Below the pieces are notes generated by a model. That model made no database searches, was not told where the DNA came from, and worked only from the letters and a program-made list of their open reading frames with translations. DNA of 11,481 nt, taken from Lachnospiraceae bacterium UBA3785 (GTDB taxonomy: Bacteria; Bacillota; Clostridia; Lachnospirales; Lachnospiraceae). Location of the stretch: assembly GCA_002369495.1 (NCBI GenBank), contig DFFD01000096.1, positions 1-11,481 of the forward strand, written 5' to 3'. A program made the position numbers and the translations under genes. This document shows, in pieces, positions 5,084 to 11,481 of the stretch; position 1 is the first letter of the stretch; the number at the start of each line of letters is the position of its first letter.

Positions 5084-7147
5084 TTGAACGCACTGTTCTG
5101 GTATGTCACGGTCACGCTCCTCGGGGCAGGGTTTATGCCGCTTTCGGGTTTCATTTTCAGGAATTTCCGCGACCGCGGCTGGCTTCTCTCGAAGGCGGTC
5201 GGGATGTTTCTCACCGTCTTTGTCTTCTGGTGCCTGAATACGCTCCACATCCTGCGCTTTACCCAGCGAAACTGCCTGATCGTCGGCGTCCTGCTCATCG
5301 GGGCGAATATGGCGGCGGCCTGTTTTTGGAAGCTCTTCCCCGTGATCGAGCCGGAGGACACGCGCCTGGCCGTCTGCGAGGAGGCGGCCTTCGCGGTTCT
5401 CTTCTTCGCCTGGGTGTGGATCATCGGGTTCAGGCCCGAGGCCTACGGGACTGAGAAATTCATGGATTACGGGTTCATGACAGCCGCGCTCCGCTCTCCG
5501 TACATGCCCTTTGCGGACACCTGGTACGGCGGGACGCCGGTGAACTATTACTACGGCGGGCAGTTCATCGCGGCCTTTCTGACAAGGTTTGCGGGCACGA
5601 CGGCCGGCGAGGGCTACACATACATGCGCGCTTCAATCGCGGCCTTTTCCGCGATGCTGCCGTTCTCGCTGGTCTTCCAGATGCTCATGGACCGCTTTTC
5701 GGAGCTTTCGACGGCCGTCAGCGGCGGCGTGCTCGCGGGCCTTGCCGTGGCCTTCTGCGGCAGCGGGCATTACGTGGTCTACGGGATCATCAAGCCCGTC
5801 ATCGCGGGCTTTACCGGGGCGGACTACAGCTACTGGTTCCCGGATTCGACCCGCTACATCGGGTTCGACCCGGACCTGCCGGATAAGACCATCCACGAAT
5901 ATCCGTCCTACTCGACGGTCCTCGGCGACCTGCACGCGCACTACATCAATATCATCTTCGTCGTCGCGGTGACGGCCATCGCTTACGCCTACATGCAGCG
6001 GCTCAGGGCGGAGAAAGGCAGAAGAAGAGGGATCGTCCTCGAGATCTTCTCGCCGGAGATCGTCCTCATCGGGATCTTTACCGGCCTTTTCCGCTGGACG
6101 AACTTCTGGGATTTCCCGATCTACGTCGTCGTGTGCGGCTCAATGGTCCTTTTTATGAACCTGCGGCGCAGCAAAACGGACTATAAGGACTTCCTGATCC
6201 TCATGGGCGGCCAGACGCTGGCGGTCTTCCTTGTCGGTTGGCTTACGGCGCTGCCGTTTACGGCGACATTTGAGATGATCTCCTCGGAGGTCGCGCCGAC
6301 CCACAGCCACACGATGCTTTACCAGTTTGCGGTGGTGTGGGGGCTGCCGGTTTTCATTTTCCTCATCTACATCGCCTCGCTGCTTCTTGAAAGGCGGAAA
6401 ATGAAAGTCCCGGACCTCGCCGTCCTTCTTATGGGGCTCTGCGCGCTCGGCCTCATCATCATGCCGGAGCTCATCTACGTGAAGGACATCTACGGCGGCG
6501 AGCACTACCGGGCCAACACGATGTTCAAGCTGACCTACCAGGCGTTCATCCTCTTCGGGATGGTGATGGGCTACGTGACGGTGCGGACGCTGCGGCTGAA
6601 AGAGGGCCTGCTGCGCGGCCTGGCGCTCGCGGGCGGCTTCGTGCTGCTCATGACGGGGGGCTACACGGTGAAAGCGGTCCAGTCCTGGTTCGGAAATGTG
6701 TTCGACCCCGCCGCGCGGATAAGCTCGGACGCCTCGGTCTTCGTCGACGAGTATTTTGAGAGCGATTACGGGGCGATTAACTGGCTCAACAAGAACGTGA
6801 GCGGCCAGCCGGTGGTTCTCGAGGCCCCCGGCGACAGCTACTCGGACTACGAGCGCGTCTCGGTCGCGACCGGGCTGCCGACCGTTCTCGGCTGGTACGT
6901 CCACGAGTGGCTCTGGCGGAACGACGTCGCGGACCTCAATCAGCGGACGGCGGACATCGAGACGATCTACACGACGGGCGACGCCGAAACGGCGCGGCGG
7001 CTGATCGCGCAGTACAATATCTCCTACATTTACATCGGGAAGCTCGAGCGCGAAAAATACCCGGCTCTCAACGACAGGCTCCTGCAGACGCTCGGCGAGG
7101 TGGCTTACTCGGACGGGGTGAGCACGTATATTATGAAGGTCGGATGA
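5084..7147 (+). CDS. DUF2298 family polytopic membrane protein
   Basis: A 687-residue integral membrane protein with about a dozen or more hydrophobic segments over residues 5-527, then a soluble C-terminal region (about 540-687), probably outside the cell. Signature motifs of DUF2298 (the 'YYY' membrane protein family) are visible: EKFMDYGF at 124-131, WYGGTPVNYYYGGQ at 147-160, and HEYPSYSTVLGDLHAH at 271-286. Acidic and histidine residues in loops, with this topology, resemble GT-C type lipid-linked glycosyltransferases, so a role in envelope glycan or lipid modification is possible but inferred; the substrate is unknown. TTG at 5084 is chosen because GGAGGT ends 6 nt before it and hydrophobic sequence starts at once. 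The gene is preceded by a strong promoter and a leader terminator. metG follows 73 bases later from its own promoter, with no terminator seen between. Confidence 0.9.
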   Translation: MNALFWYVTVTLLGAGFMPLSGFIFRNFRDRGWLLSKAVGMFLTVFVFWCLNTLHILRFTQRNCLIVGVLLIGANMAAACFWKLFPVIEPEDTRLAVCEEAAFAVLFFAWVWIIGFRPEAYGTEKFMDYGFMTAALRSPYMPFADTWYGGTPVNYYYGGQFIAAFLTRFAGTTAGEGYTYMRASIAAFSAMLPFSLVFQMLMDRFSELSTAVSGGVLAGLAVAFCGSGHYVVYGIIKPVIAGFTGADYSYWFPDSTRYIGFDPDLPDKTIHEYPSYSTVLGDLHAHYINIIFVVAVTAIAYAYMQRLRAEKGRRRGIVLEIFSPEIVLIGIFTGLFRWTNFWDFPIYVVVCGSMVLFMNLRRSKTDYKDFLILMGGQTLAVFLVGWLTALPFTATFEMISSEVAPTHSHTMLYQFAVVWGLPVFIFLIYIASLLLERRKMKVPDLAVLLMGLCALGLIIMPELIYVKDIYGGEHYRANTMFKLTYQAFILFGMVMGYVTVRTLRLKEGLLRGLALAGGFVLLMTGGYTVKAVQSWFGNVFDPAARISSDASVFVDEYFESDYGAINWLNKNVSGQPVVLEAPGDSYSDYERVSVATGLPTVLGWYVHEWLWRNDVADLNQRTADIETIYTTGDAETARRLIAQYNISYIYIGKLEREKYPALNDRLLQTLGEVAYSDGVSTYIMKVG

Positions 7148-7158
7148 TATTTACAGCC

Positions 7159-7187
7159 TTTACGGACGGCTGAAAATGAGTTACAAT
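7159..7187 (+). promoter_or_regulatory. Promoter for metG
   Basis: TTTACG (7159-7164) is separated by 17 nt from TACAAT (7182-7187), with a start near 7194. A small inverted repeat, CAGCC (7154-7158) with GGCTG (7168-7172), brackets the -35 box. The upstream gene ends at 7147. This placement also shows that the in-frame ATG at 7176 lies inside the promoter and is not the metG start. Confidence 0.6.
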
Positions 7188-7220
7188 ACAAGGAACGCAC
7201 AACGAGGGAGGTGCCGCACC

Positions 7221-9248
7221 ATGGCAGACAAAGGAAAATATTATATCACAACGGCGATTGCCTACACATCGGGCAAGCCGCACATCGGAAATACCTATGA
7301 AATCATCCTGGCCGACGCGATCGCCCGCTGGAAGCGCCAGGAGGGCTATGACGTCTTCTTCCAGACCGGGACCGACGAGCACGGGCAGAAGATCGAGGAC
7401 CGCGCGAGAACGGCCGGCAGGACGCCGAAGGAGTACGTCGACGCGACTGCCGGCGAGGTCAGACGCATCTGGGACCTCATGAACACGTCCTACGACAAGT
7501 TCATCCGCACGACGGACGAGGACCACGAGCGCCAGGTCCAGAAGATTTTCAAGAAAATGTACGACAAGGGCGACATCTACAAGGGCGAGTACAAGGGCAT
7601 GTACTGCAAGGAGTGCGAGTCCTTCTACACCGAGTCCCAGATCGTCGAGGGCAGGTGCCCGGAGTGCGGCTCCGAGGTGACGCCGGCCTCCGAGGAAGCC
7701 TATTTCTTCCGGATGAGCCGGTATACCGACAAACTGATCGAGTACATCACCGGGCATCCGAATTTCATCCAGCCGGAATCCCGGAAGAATGAGATGATGA
7801 ACAACTTCCTGCTTCCGGGCCTGCAGGATCTGTGCGTGTCCCGCACGTCATTTTCCTGGGGCATCCCGGTCGATTTCGACCCGAAGCATGTCGTGTATGT
7901 CTGGCTCGACGCGCTGACCAACTACATCACCGGGATCGGCTACGACGCGGACGGCAATCACTCCGAGCGCTTCAAAAAGTACTGGCCGGCGGACCTGCAC
8001 CTCATCGGCAAGGATATCATCCGCTTCCATACGATCTACTGGCCGATCTTCCTGATGTCCCTGGACGTCCCGCTTCCGAAGCAGGTCTTCGGCCACCCGT
8101 GGCTGCTTCAGGCCGGCGGCAAGATGTCCAAGTCCAAGGGCAATGTTCTCTACGCGGACGATCTGGCGGATATTTTCGGCGTGGACGCGGTCCGGTACTT
8201 CTGCCTGCACGAGATGCCGTTCGAAAATGACGGCGTCATCTCCTGGGAGCTCATGGTCGAGCGCATGAATTCCGAGCTCGCCAACACGCTGGGCAACCTT
8301 GTGAACCGCACGATCGCGATGAGCAACAAGTATTTCGGCGGTCTTGTGGAAAATAAAAACATCCACGACGACGCCGGCATCGACGCGGACCTTGCGGCGC
8401 ACCGCGAAGCCCTGGTCGGCCTCGTGACCGAAAAGATGGACAAGCTCCGCGTCGCGGACGCGCTGACCGAGATCTTTAATCTCATGAAGCGCAGCAACAA
8501 ATATATCGACGAGACCGAGCCGTGGAAGCTCGCGAAGGATCCGGCGGCGGCCGACAGGCTCGCGACGGTCCTCTACAACCTGATGGATTCCATCCTGACC
8601 GGCACGACCCTGCTGCAGTCCTTCATGCCCGAGACGGCGGAAAAGATCTTCGCGCAGATCGGGGCTTCGGCCGTCGCGTTCGACGACCTCGGAAAGAGCG
8701 GGAACTATCCGTCCGGGACGAAGGTTACGGACAAGCCGGAGATCCTCTTCGCGCGCATGAAGATGGAGGACATCGCCGACAAGATCGCGGCGATCGAGGC
8801 GACCCAGAAGGCCCGCATCGCGGCGCTGACCGGCATCAGGGAGGAAGAGCCGGCCGAGGAGAAGAAGGAGGAGGCGAAGGAGGAGACTCCGGAAGCCGAG
8901 CCGATCGTCCACAAGGAGCTCTGCACCTACGATGATTTCGCAAAATGCGAATTCAGGGTCGGCGAGATCCTCGAGTGCGAGGCGGTGAAGAAGTCGAAGA
9001 AGCTGCTCTGCTCGAAGGTCAGGATCGGACCGGACGAGATCGTCCAGATCTGCTCCGGCCTGAGGCCGCAGTACACTCCGGAGATGATGGTCGGCAAGAA
9101 GGTTATGGTCATCGTGAACCTGGCGCCGAGAAAGATGGCGGGGCTTGAGTCTCAGGGCATGATCCTCTGCGCGGAGGGCGCGGACGGGAAGCTTGCGCTG
9201 ATGACGCCCGAGGACGCCGGGATCGATGCGGGGGCGGAGATCTGCTGA
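7221..9248 (+). CDS. metG: Methionyl-tRNA synthetase with C-terminal tRNA-binding domain
   Basis: Charges tRNA-Met with methionine in the cytoplasm. The ATG at 7221 is chosen because GGGAGGTG lies about 8 nt upstream and the protein then begins MADKGKYYITTAIAY, as in the family; the 45-base upstream extension overlaps the promoter. At 675 residues it matches the long Firmicute form. The class I signature HIGN is at 21-24 and KMSKS at 301-305. A zinc knuckle is formed by two CxxC pairs (C129/C132 and C146/C149). The WLDALTNYITGIGY active-site strand and the anticodon-binding helical domain (about 350-510) follow. A Glu/Lys-rich linker (about 540-562) leads to a C-terminal EMAP/Trbp111-type tRNA-binding domain (about 570-675, with SGLRPQYTPEMMVGKKV). 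A perfect terminator follows. In Bacillus the gene neighbours tatD, rnmV and rsmA; here DUF2298 precedes it. Confidence 0.98.
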   Translation: MADKGKYYITTAIAYTSGKPHIGNTYEIILADAIARWKRQEGYDVFFQTGTDEHGQKIEDRARTAGRTPKEYVDATAGEVRRIWDLMNTSYDKFIRTTDEDHERQVQKIFKKMYDKGDIYKGEYKGMYCKECESFYTESQIVEGRCPECGSEVTPASEEAYFFRMSRYTDKLIEYITGHPNFIQPESRKNEMMNNFLLPGLQDLCVSRTSFSWGIPVDFDPKHVVYVWLDALTNYITGIGYDADGNHSERFKKYWPADLHLIGKDIIRFHTIYWPIFLMSLDVPLPKQVFGHPWLLQAGGKMSKSKGNVLYADDLADIFGVDAVRYFCLHEMPFENDGVISWELMVERMNSELANTLGNLVNRTIAMSNKYFGGLVENKNIHDDAGIDADLAAHREALVGLVTEKMDKLRVADALTEIFNLMKRSNKYIDETEPWKLAKDPAAADRLATVLYNLMDSILTGTTLLQSFMPETAEKIFAQIGASAVAFDDLGKSGNYPSGTKVTDKPEILFARMKMEDIADKIAAIEATQKARIAALTGIREEEPAEEKKEEAKEETPEAEPIVHKELCTYDDFAKCEFRVGEILECEAVKKSKKLLCSKVRIGPDEIVQICSGLRPQYTPEMMVGKKVMVIVNLAPRKMAGLESQGMILCAEGADGKLALMTPEDAGIDAGAEIC

Positions 9249-9265
9249 CGGGGACGGTTCCTGCA

Positions 9266-9302
9266 GCACAAAAAAAGCGGCTTAAGGCCGCTTTTTTTGT
9301 GC
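9266..9302. terminator. Bidirectional terminator between metG and the S26-like gene
   Basis: A perfect 16-bp stem (9266-9281 with 9287-9302) has a 5-nt loop. Its GCGGC/GCCGC core is flanked by seven A on one side and seven T on the other, so it ends transcription in both directions. The minus-strand gene's stop codon (9282-9284) lies in the loop, so one arm encodes that protein's last residues. Confidence 0.93.
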
Positions 9303-9743
9303 GCTGGGAAGCGTCCCTTTGAGCTTCATGATCCGGTGCCTCAGCGGCCTCACCCACCGCCACACATATGCAAAGAAGACCCAGAGAGGGGACGCCGGCG
9401 TAAGCTCGCGTCCCTTCCGCGTCACCCGGACGACCAGGCCGAAGATCCGCTCGCGGGGCACCAGGCGCTCGACACAGACCTGGGCATCCCCGGCCATGTC
9501 GAAGGCCTCCTGGCCGTGCGCCTTCACGATGCGGTGGAGCACATACCGGCCGTCCGCCCGCGTGTAGAAGACGATGTCGCCGGCCTTCAGGGGGCGGTCC
9601 GGCTTCTTAAAGTAGACCGTGTCGCGCTGATCCGCGAGAAAAGGCGCCATGGACCAGCCGCTGATAAGAAGGCTCACGAGGTGTCCTTCCTCCGTGAGCC
9701 CTTTTAACATATCAATATATTCGCGCGTGTCAACTTCAGGCAT
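9282..9743 (-). CDS. Small SipW/S24-S26-like signal peptidase family protein
   Basis: A 153-residue protein of the signal peptidase I / LexA-like (S26/S24) fold. SGWSMAPFL at 28-36 holds the expected nucleophile Ser31 in the SMxP box. LKAGDIVFY at 52-60 and YVLHRIV at 67-73 follow, with His70 where bacterial type I enzymes usually have lysine, as in SipW and ER-type peptidases. GDAQ at 85-88 matches the conserved GD box. There is no N-terminal membrane anchor; the only hydrophobic stretch is near the C-terminus (about 119-131, LWVFFAYVWRW). It therefore lacks the usual SipW anchor, and its substrate is unknown. The ATG follows GGGAGG by 5 nt and lies 16 bases after the plsC stop, indicating one operon. 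It could be a protease for a few secreted proteins or a non-canonical regulator; which is not clear. Confidence 0.82.
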   Translation of the reverse strand: MPEVDTREYIDMLKGLTEEGHLVSLLISGWSMAPFLADQRDTVYFKKPDRPLKAGDIVFYTRADGRYVLHRIVKAHGQEAFDMAGDAQVCVERLVPRERIFGLVVRVTRKGRELTPASPLWVFFAYVWRWVRPLRHRIMKLKGTLPSAQKKRP

Positions 9744-9759
9744 GGGCGCCTCCCAATGA

Positions 9760-10527
9760 TCAGGCGGATTTTTTCTCCTTCATCTCCTCGAGCAGCCCCT
9801 GGTTTTTCTCGATCATCCCGCGGATGACGCCCTGGGTGTACTGGCCGAGATGCTTTCTGTCCTCTTTGGAGAGCTCGTCCCAGTAGATCGGTTTTCCGTA
9901 CTCGATGATGACCGGCTGGGAGTAGACGAAATATTTGTGCTGCTCGAAGATCGCGTCGGTATTCAGGATGCAGACCGGGATGATCGGGCATTTGGTCAGC
10001 TTGGCCGGCTGGAGGCTTCCGTCGTGGAAGGGATTCATCTGGAGCGGGTCGCCGGTCTTGTTGCGGGTGCCTTCCGGGAAAATGAAGATCGAAATGTTTT
10101 CATTTTTCATCATCTCCGCGCACTCCTTGATCGTCGCGACGCCCTGGCGCATGTTCTCGCGGTCGAGGAAGGGGCAGCGCAGCACTTTCATGCTCCAGGA
10201 GAGGAAGGGGATCCATTCGAGGTTCTTCTTGGCGACGAAGACCCCGCGCTGCTTCATCTGGCCGTAGCAGAGAAGGACGTCGAAGACGCTCAGGTGGTTC
10301 GCGGCGTAGAGGACGGGGGTATCGTCGGGGATATTTTCGTAGCCGATCGTTTTGACTTTGCAGCCGGCGACCCGGCAGATCGCGCGCAGCGTCAGCTGGA
10401 CCATCCGCTGGAGCCAGAGGACCGTCACCGGATACTTTTTCCGGAGCAGGAGCACGATCGGCAGGAGCGGCAGTGAGAGGATAAAGTAGACGGCGGCCAC
10501 GGGCCAGACCAGGATAAATCGTATCAT
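9760..10527 (-). CDS. plsC: 1-acyl-sn-glycerol-3-phosphate acyltransferase
   Basis: A membrane-bound acyltransferase of the PlsC family, which makes phosphatidic acid from lysophosphatidic acid in phospholipid synthesis. From the ATG at 10527 it is 255 residues, normal for the family. This start is preferred over the in-frame GTG at 10536 because AGGAAG (10541-10536 on the minus strand) is 8 nt from the ATG but touches the GTG. An N-terminal hydrophobic segment (about 1-28) anchors it. The catalytic NHLSVFD motif (HxxxxD) has His78 and Asp83. The second box, FPEGTR, is at 150-155. LNTDAIFEQHKY and IEYGKPI follow in the C-terminal half. It is the first gene of an operon with the S26-like gene and is transcribed divergently from ispE. 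Acyl-chain preference cannot be read from the sequence. Confidence 0.94.
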   Translation of the reverse strand: MIRFILVWPVAAVYFILSLPLLPIVLLLRKKYPVTVLWLQRMVQLTLRAICRVAGCKVKTIGYENIPDDTPVLYAANHLSVFDVLLCYGQMKQRGVFVAKKNLEWIPFLSWSMKVLRCPFLDRENMRQGVATIKECAEMMKNENISIFIFPEGTRNKTGDPLQMNPFHDGSLQPAKLTKCPIIPVCILNTDAIFEQHKYFVYSQPVIIEYGKPIYWDELSKEDRKHLGQYTQGVIRGMIEKNQGLLEEMKEKKSA

Positions 10528-10557
10528 AGTAAACACTTCCTTTCGTTATTCCTCTAA

Positions 10558-10586
10558 AGTGTAACCGAAAAGCGCGAAAAATGCAA
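10558..10586 (-). promoter_or_regulatory. Promoter for the plsC operon
   Basis: On the minus strand, TTGCAT (10586-10581) is separated by 17 nt from TACACT (10563-10558). The expected start is near 10551, giving a leader of about 24 nt before the ATG at 10527. It is divergent from the ispE promoter. Confidence 0.7.
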
Positions 10587-10649
10587 GTAGTGCAAGCTCT
10601 TACATGCCGGAGTTAAAAAGTGCTAACCTTAATGATTTTTTACTTGCAT
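10581..10649. repeat. Mirrored 9-bp sites over the two divergent -35 boxes
   Basis: ATGCAAGTA (10581-10589) is the exact reverse complement of TACTTGCAT (10641-10649). Each arm contains the TTGCAT -35 box of one divergent promoter, so both promoters present the same sequence at -35. A further TGCAAG half-match lies at 10591-10596. This could be a shared operator or simply coincident -35 sequences. Confidence 0.6.
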
Positions 10650-10671
10650 GAGCGGAAAAGTACGCTATAAT
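10644..10671 (+). promoter_or_regulatory. Promoter for ispE
   Basis: TTGCAT (10644-10649) is separated by 16 nt from a perfect TATAAT (10666-10671). The start is expected near 10678, leaving a leader of about 22 nt with GGAAGGAG before the ATG. Confidence 0.75.
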
Positions 10672-10699
10672 GTTTGTATACAAAATGGAAGGAGCCGCT

Positions 10700-11481
10700 A
10701 TGGAACTGACCGCCAACGCGAAAATCAACCTCGGCCTGGACGTGATCCGGAAACGCCCGGACGGCTACCATGACGTCCGGATGATCATGCAGATGACCGG
10801 CATGTACGACCAGATCAGCCTCACAAGGGAGAAGAACCCCGGGATCCGTCTTAAGGTGAACCTGCCCTACATTCCGGCAAATGAAAACAACCTGGCTTAC
10901 CGCGCCGCAAAGCTTCTCATGGACGAGTTCGGCGTCACGGACGGGCTCGCCATCCGCCTTACGAAGTTTATTCCGGTCGCGGCCGGCCTTGCCGGCGGCA
11001 GCTCGGACGCGGCGGCGGTGCTCAAGGGGGTCAACAGCATATTCGGGCTCGGGCTCTCCGACGGGGAGCTCGCGGTGCGCGGGAAGGCGATCGGTGCGGA
11101 CGTCCCCTACTGCGTGCTCGGCGGGACCGCCCTCGCGGAGGGGATCGGCGAGATCTTAACGCCGCTCCCGGGCATGCCGATGTGCAGCATTCTCCTCGCG
11201 AAGCCGGCGATCTCAGTCTCGACCAAGGAGGTCTACGGGGCGCTCAGGGCGGATGCGATTAAGAAGCACCCCGACATCGACGGGATGATCGAAGCGCTGA
11301 AGGAGGGGAACCTTGCGGGGATCGCCTCGCGCTGCGCCAACGTTCTGGAGGACGTCACGGCTCCGAACCACCCGGTCATCCGGGAATTTGAGGCAGAGAT
11401 GAAAGCCGGAGGAGCCCTGTGCTCGATCATGAGCGGCAGCGGCCCGACCGTTTTCGGGATATTTGACAACTATGATGCAGC
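10700..11481 (+). CDS. ispE: 4-diphosphocytidyl-2-C-methyl-D-erythritol kinase (3' truncated by the window)
   Basis: IspE phosphorylates CDP-methylerythritol with ATP in the MEP (non-mevalonate) isoprenoid pathway. The frame runs from ATG at 10700, with GGAAGGAG 5 nt upstream, to the window end: 260 complete codons of a family usually near 280-300 residues, so only the last part is missing. It is a GHMP kinase. The N-terminal NAKINLGLDV holds the catalytic lysine (Lys8), followed by RPDGYHD. The ATP loop PVAAGLAGGSSDAAA starts at residue 92. GADVPYCVLGG carries the catalytic aspartate at 134, and the C-terminal SGSGPTVFG glycine motif is present. It has its own promoter, divergent from plsC. 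In Bacillus, ispE lies downstream of rsmA in the same chromosomal block as metG. Its presence suggests this organism makes isoprenoids by the MEP route. Confidence 0.97.
   Translation, partial: MELTANAKINLGLDVIRKRPDGYHDVRMIMQMTGMYDQISLTREKNPGIRLKVNLPYIPANENNLAYRAAKLLMDEFGVTDGLAIRLTKFIPVAAGLAGGSSDAAAVLKGVNSIFGLGLSDGELAVRGKAIGADVPYCVLGGTALAEGIGEILTPLPGMPMCSILLAKPAISVSTKEVYGALRADAIKKHPDIDGMIEALKEGNLAGIASRCANVLEDVTAPNHPVIREFEAEMKAGGALCSIMSGSGPTVFGIFDNYDA

Larger units (their letters stand above)
499..10085. repeat. Dispersed octamer GAAAATGA, 12 copies
   Basis: Exact GAAAATGA occurs on the + strand starting at 499, 1923, 3278, 3889, 4630, 6397, 7172, 8223 and 10078. It occurs on the minus strand (as TCATTTTC) at 5141, 6354 and 7848. 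Two copies are intergenic (499, 7172) and the rest are inside genes, in different reading frames (GAA-AAT-GA, AAA-ATG-A, TTC-ATT-TTC, TCA-TTT-TCC). Four more sites match the first seven bases (91, 1432 minus, 1583, 7553). An AT-rich octamer this common is unexpected in sequence of this composition. Function unknown. Confidence 0.75.

Noticed and set aside
5023-5454. Frame beginning TTG at 5023 that crosses the leader terminator
   Set aside because: It has no ribosome binding site, runs through the terminator hairpin and T-tract, and continues out of frame inside the DUF2298 gene; not a credible leader peptide.
7176-7220. Upstream in-frame ATG that would extend MetG by 15 residues
   Set aside because: The ATG overlaps the -10 region of the predicted promoter and lacks a ribosome binding site, whereas 7221 has GGGAGGTG upstream and matches the usual MetG N-terminus.
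7848-9269. 473-codon minus-strand open frame opposite metG
   Set aside because: It is the antisense shadow of a certain metG; its Arg/Asp/Leu-rich composition shows no family motif.
10528-10536. GTG at 10536 as the plsC start
   Set aside because: AGGAAG abuts this GTG, giving almost no spacing; the ATG at 10527 has an 8-nt spacing.
10881-11159. 92-codon plus-strand open frame at the right end
   Set aside because: It is an out-of-frame shadow within ispE; the ispE frame from 10700 carries all GHMP kinase motifs.

Overview
The window looks like a housekeeping stretch of a fairly GC-rich (roughly 60% by eye) Firmicute, most likely a gut-type Clostridia/Lachnospiraceae relative. The basis is purine-rich ribosome binding sites before nearly every gene, frequent TTG starts, sigmaA-type promoters with A/T-rich spacers, a DUF1002 (YpuA-like) secreted protein, and a methionyl-tRNA synthetase with a fused C-terminal tRNA-binding domain. 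No rRNA, tRNA, CRISPR array, insertion sequence or phage gene was seen.

Left part (1-3857, + strand): the 3' end of glycogen phosphorylase (glgP) closes with a strong terminator. A new promoter then drives a 725-residue protein with helical-repeat (TPR-like), low-complexity and AAA+ ATPase regions. A perfect 23-bp hairpin separates it from rsmA (16S rRNA dimethyladenosine transferase), which ends in its own terminator.

Middle (3858-9302, + strand): a secreted DUF1002 protein, then a 324-base AT-rich intergenic region. That region holds nested inverted repeats, two promoters and two hairpin terminators; one terminator sits between a consensus promoter and the start codon of the next gene. Next come a 687-residue polytopic DUF2298 membrane protein and metG with its own promoter. 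metG ends in a perfect bidirectional terminator.

Right part (9282-11481): a two-gene minus-strand operon encodes a PlsC-type acyltransferase and a small SipW/S24-S26-like peptidase. It is transcribed divergently from ispE (+ strand, cut by the window end). The two divergent promoters share a mirrored -35 sequence.

The genes serve glycogen breakdown, translation (RsmA, MetG), phospholipid synthesis (PlsC), isoprenoid synthesis (IspE) and the cell envelope (DUF1002, DUF2298, S26-like peptidase). metG, rsmA and ispE are close neighbours in Bacillus, so this may be a loosened version of that block. No clear new multi-gene system was found. The least explained signals are an octamer, GAAAATGA, repeated 12 times in different reading frames and on both strands; the attenuator-like leader before the DUF2298 gene; the perfect hairpin before rsmA; and the uncharacterised TPR/AAA+ protein.
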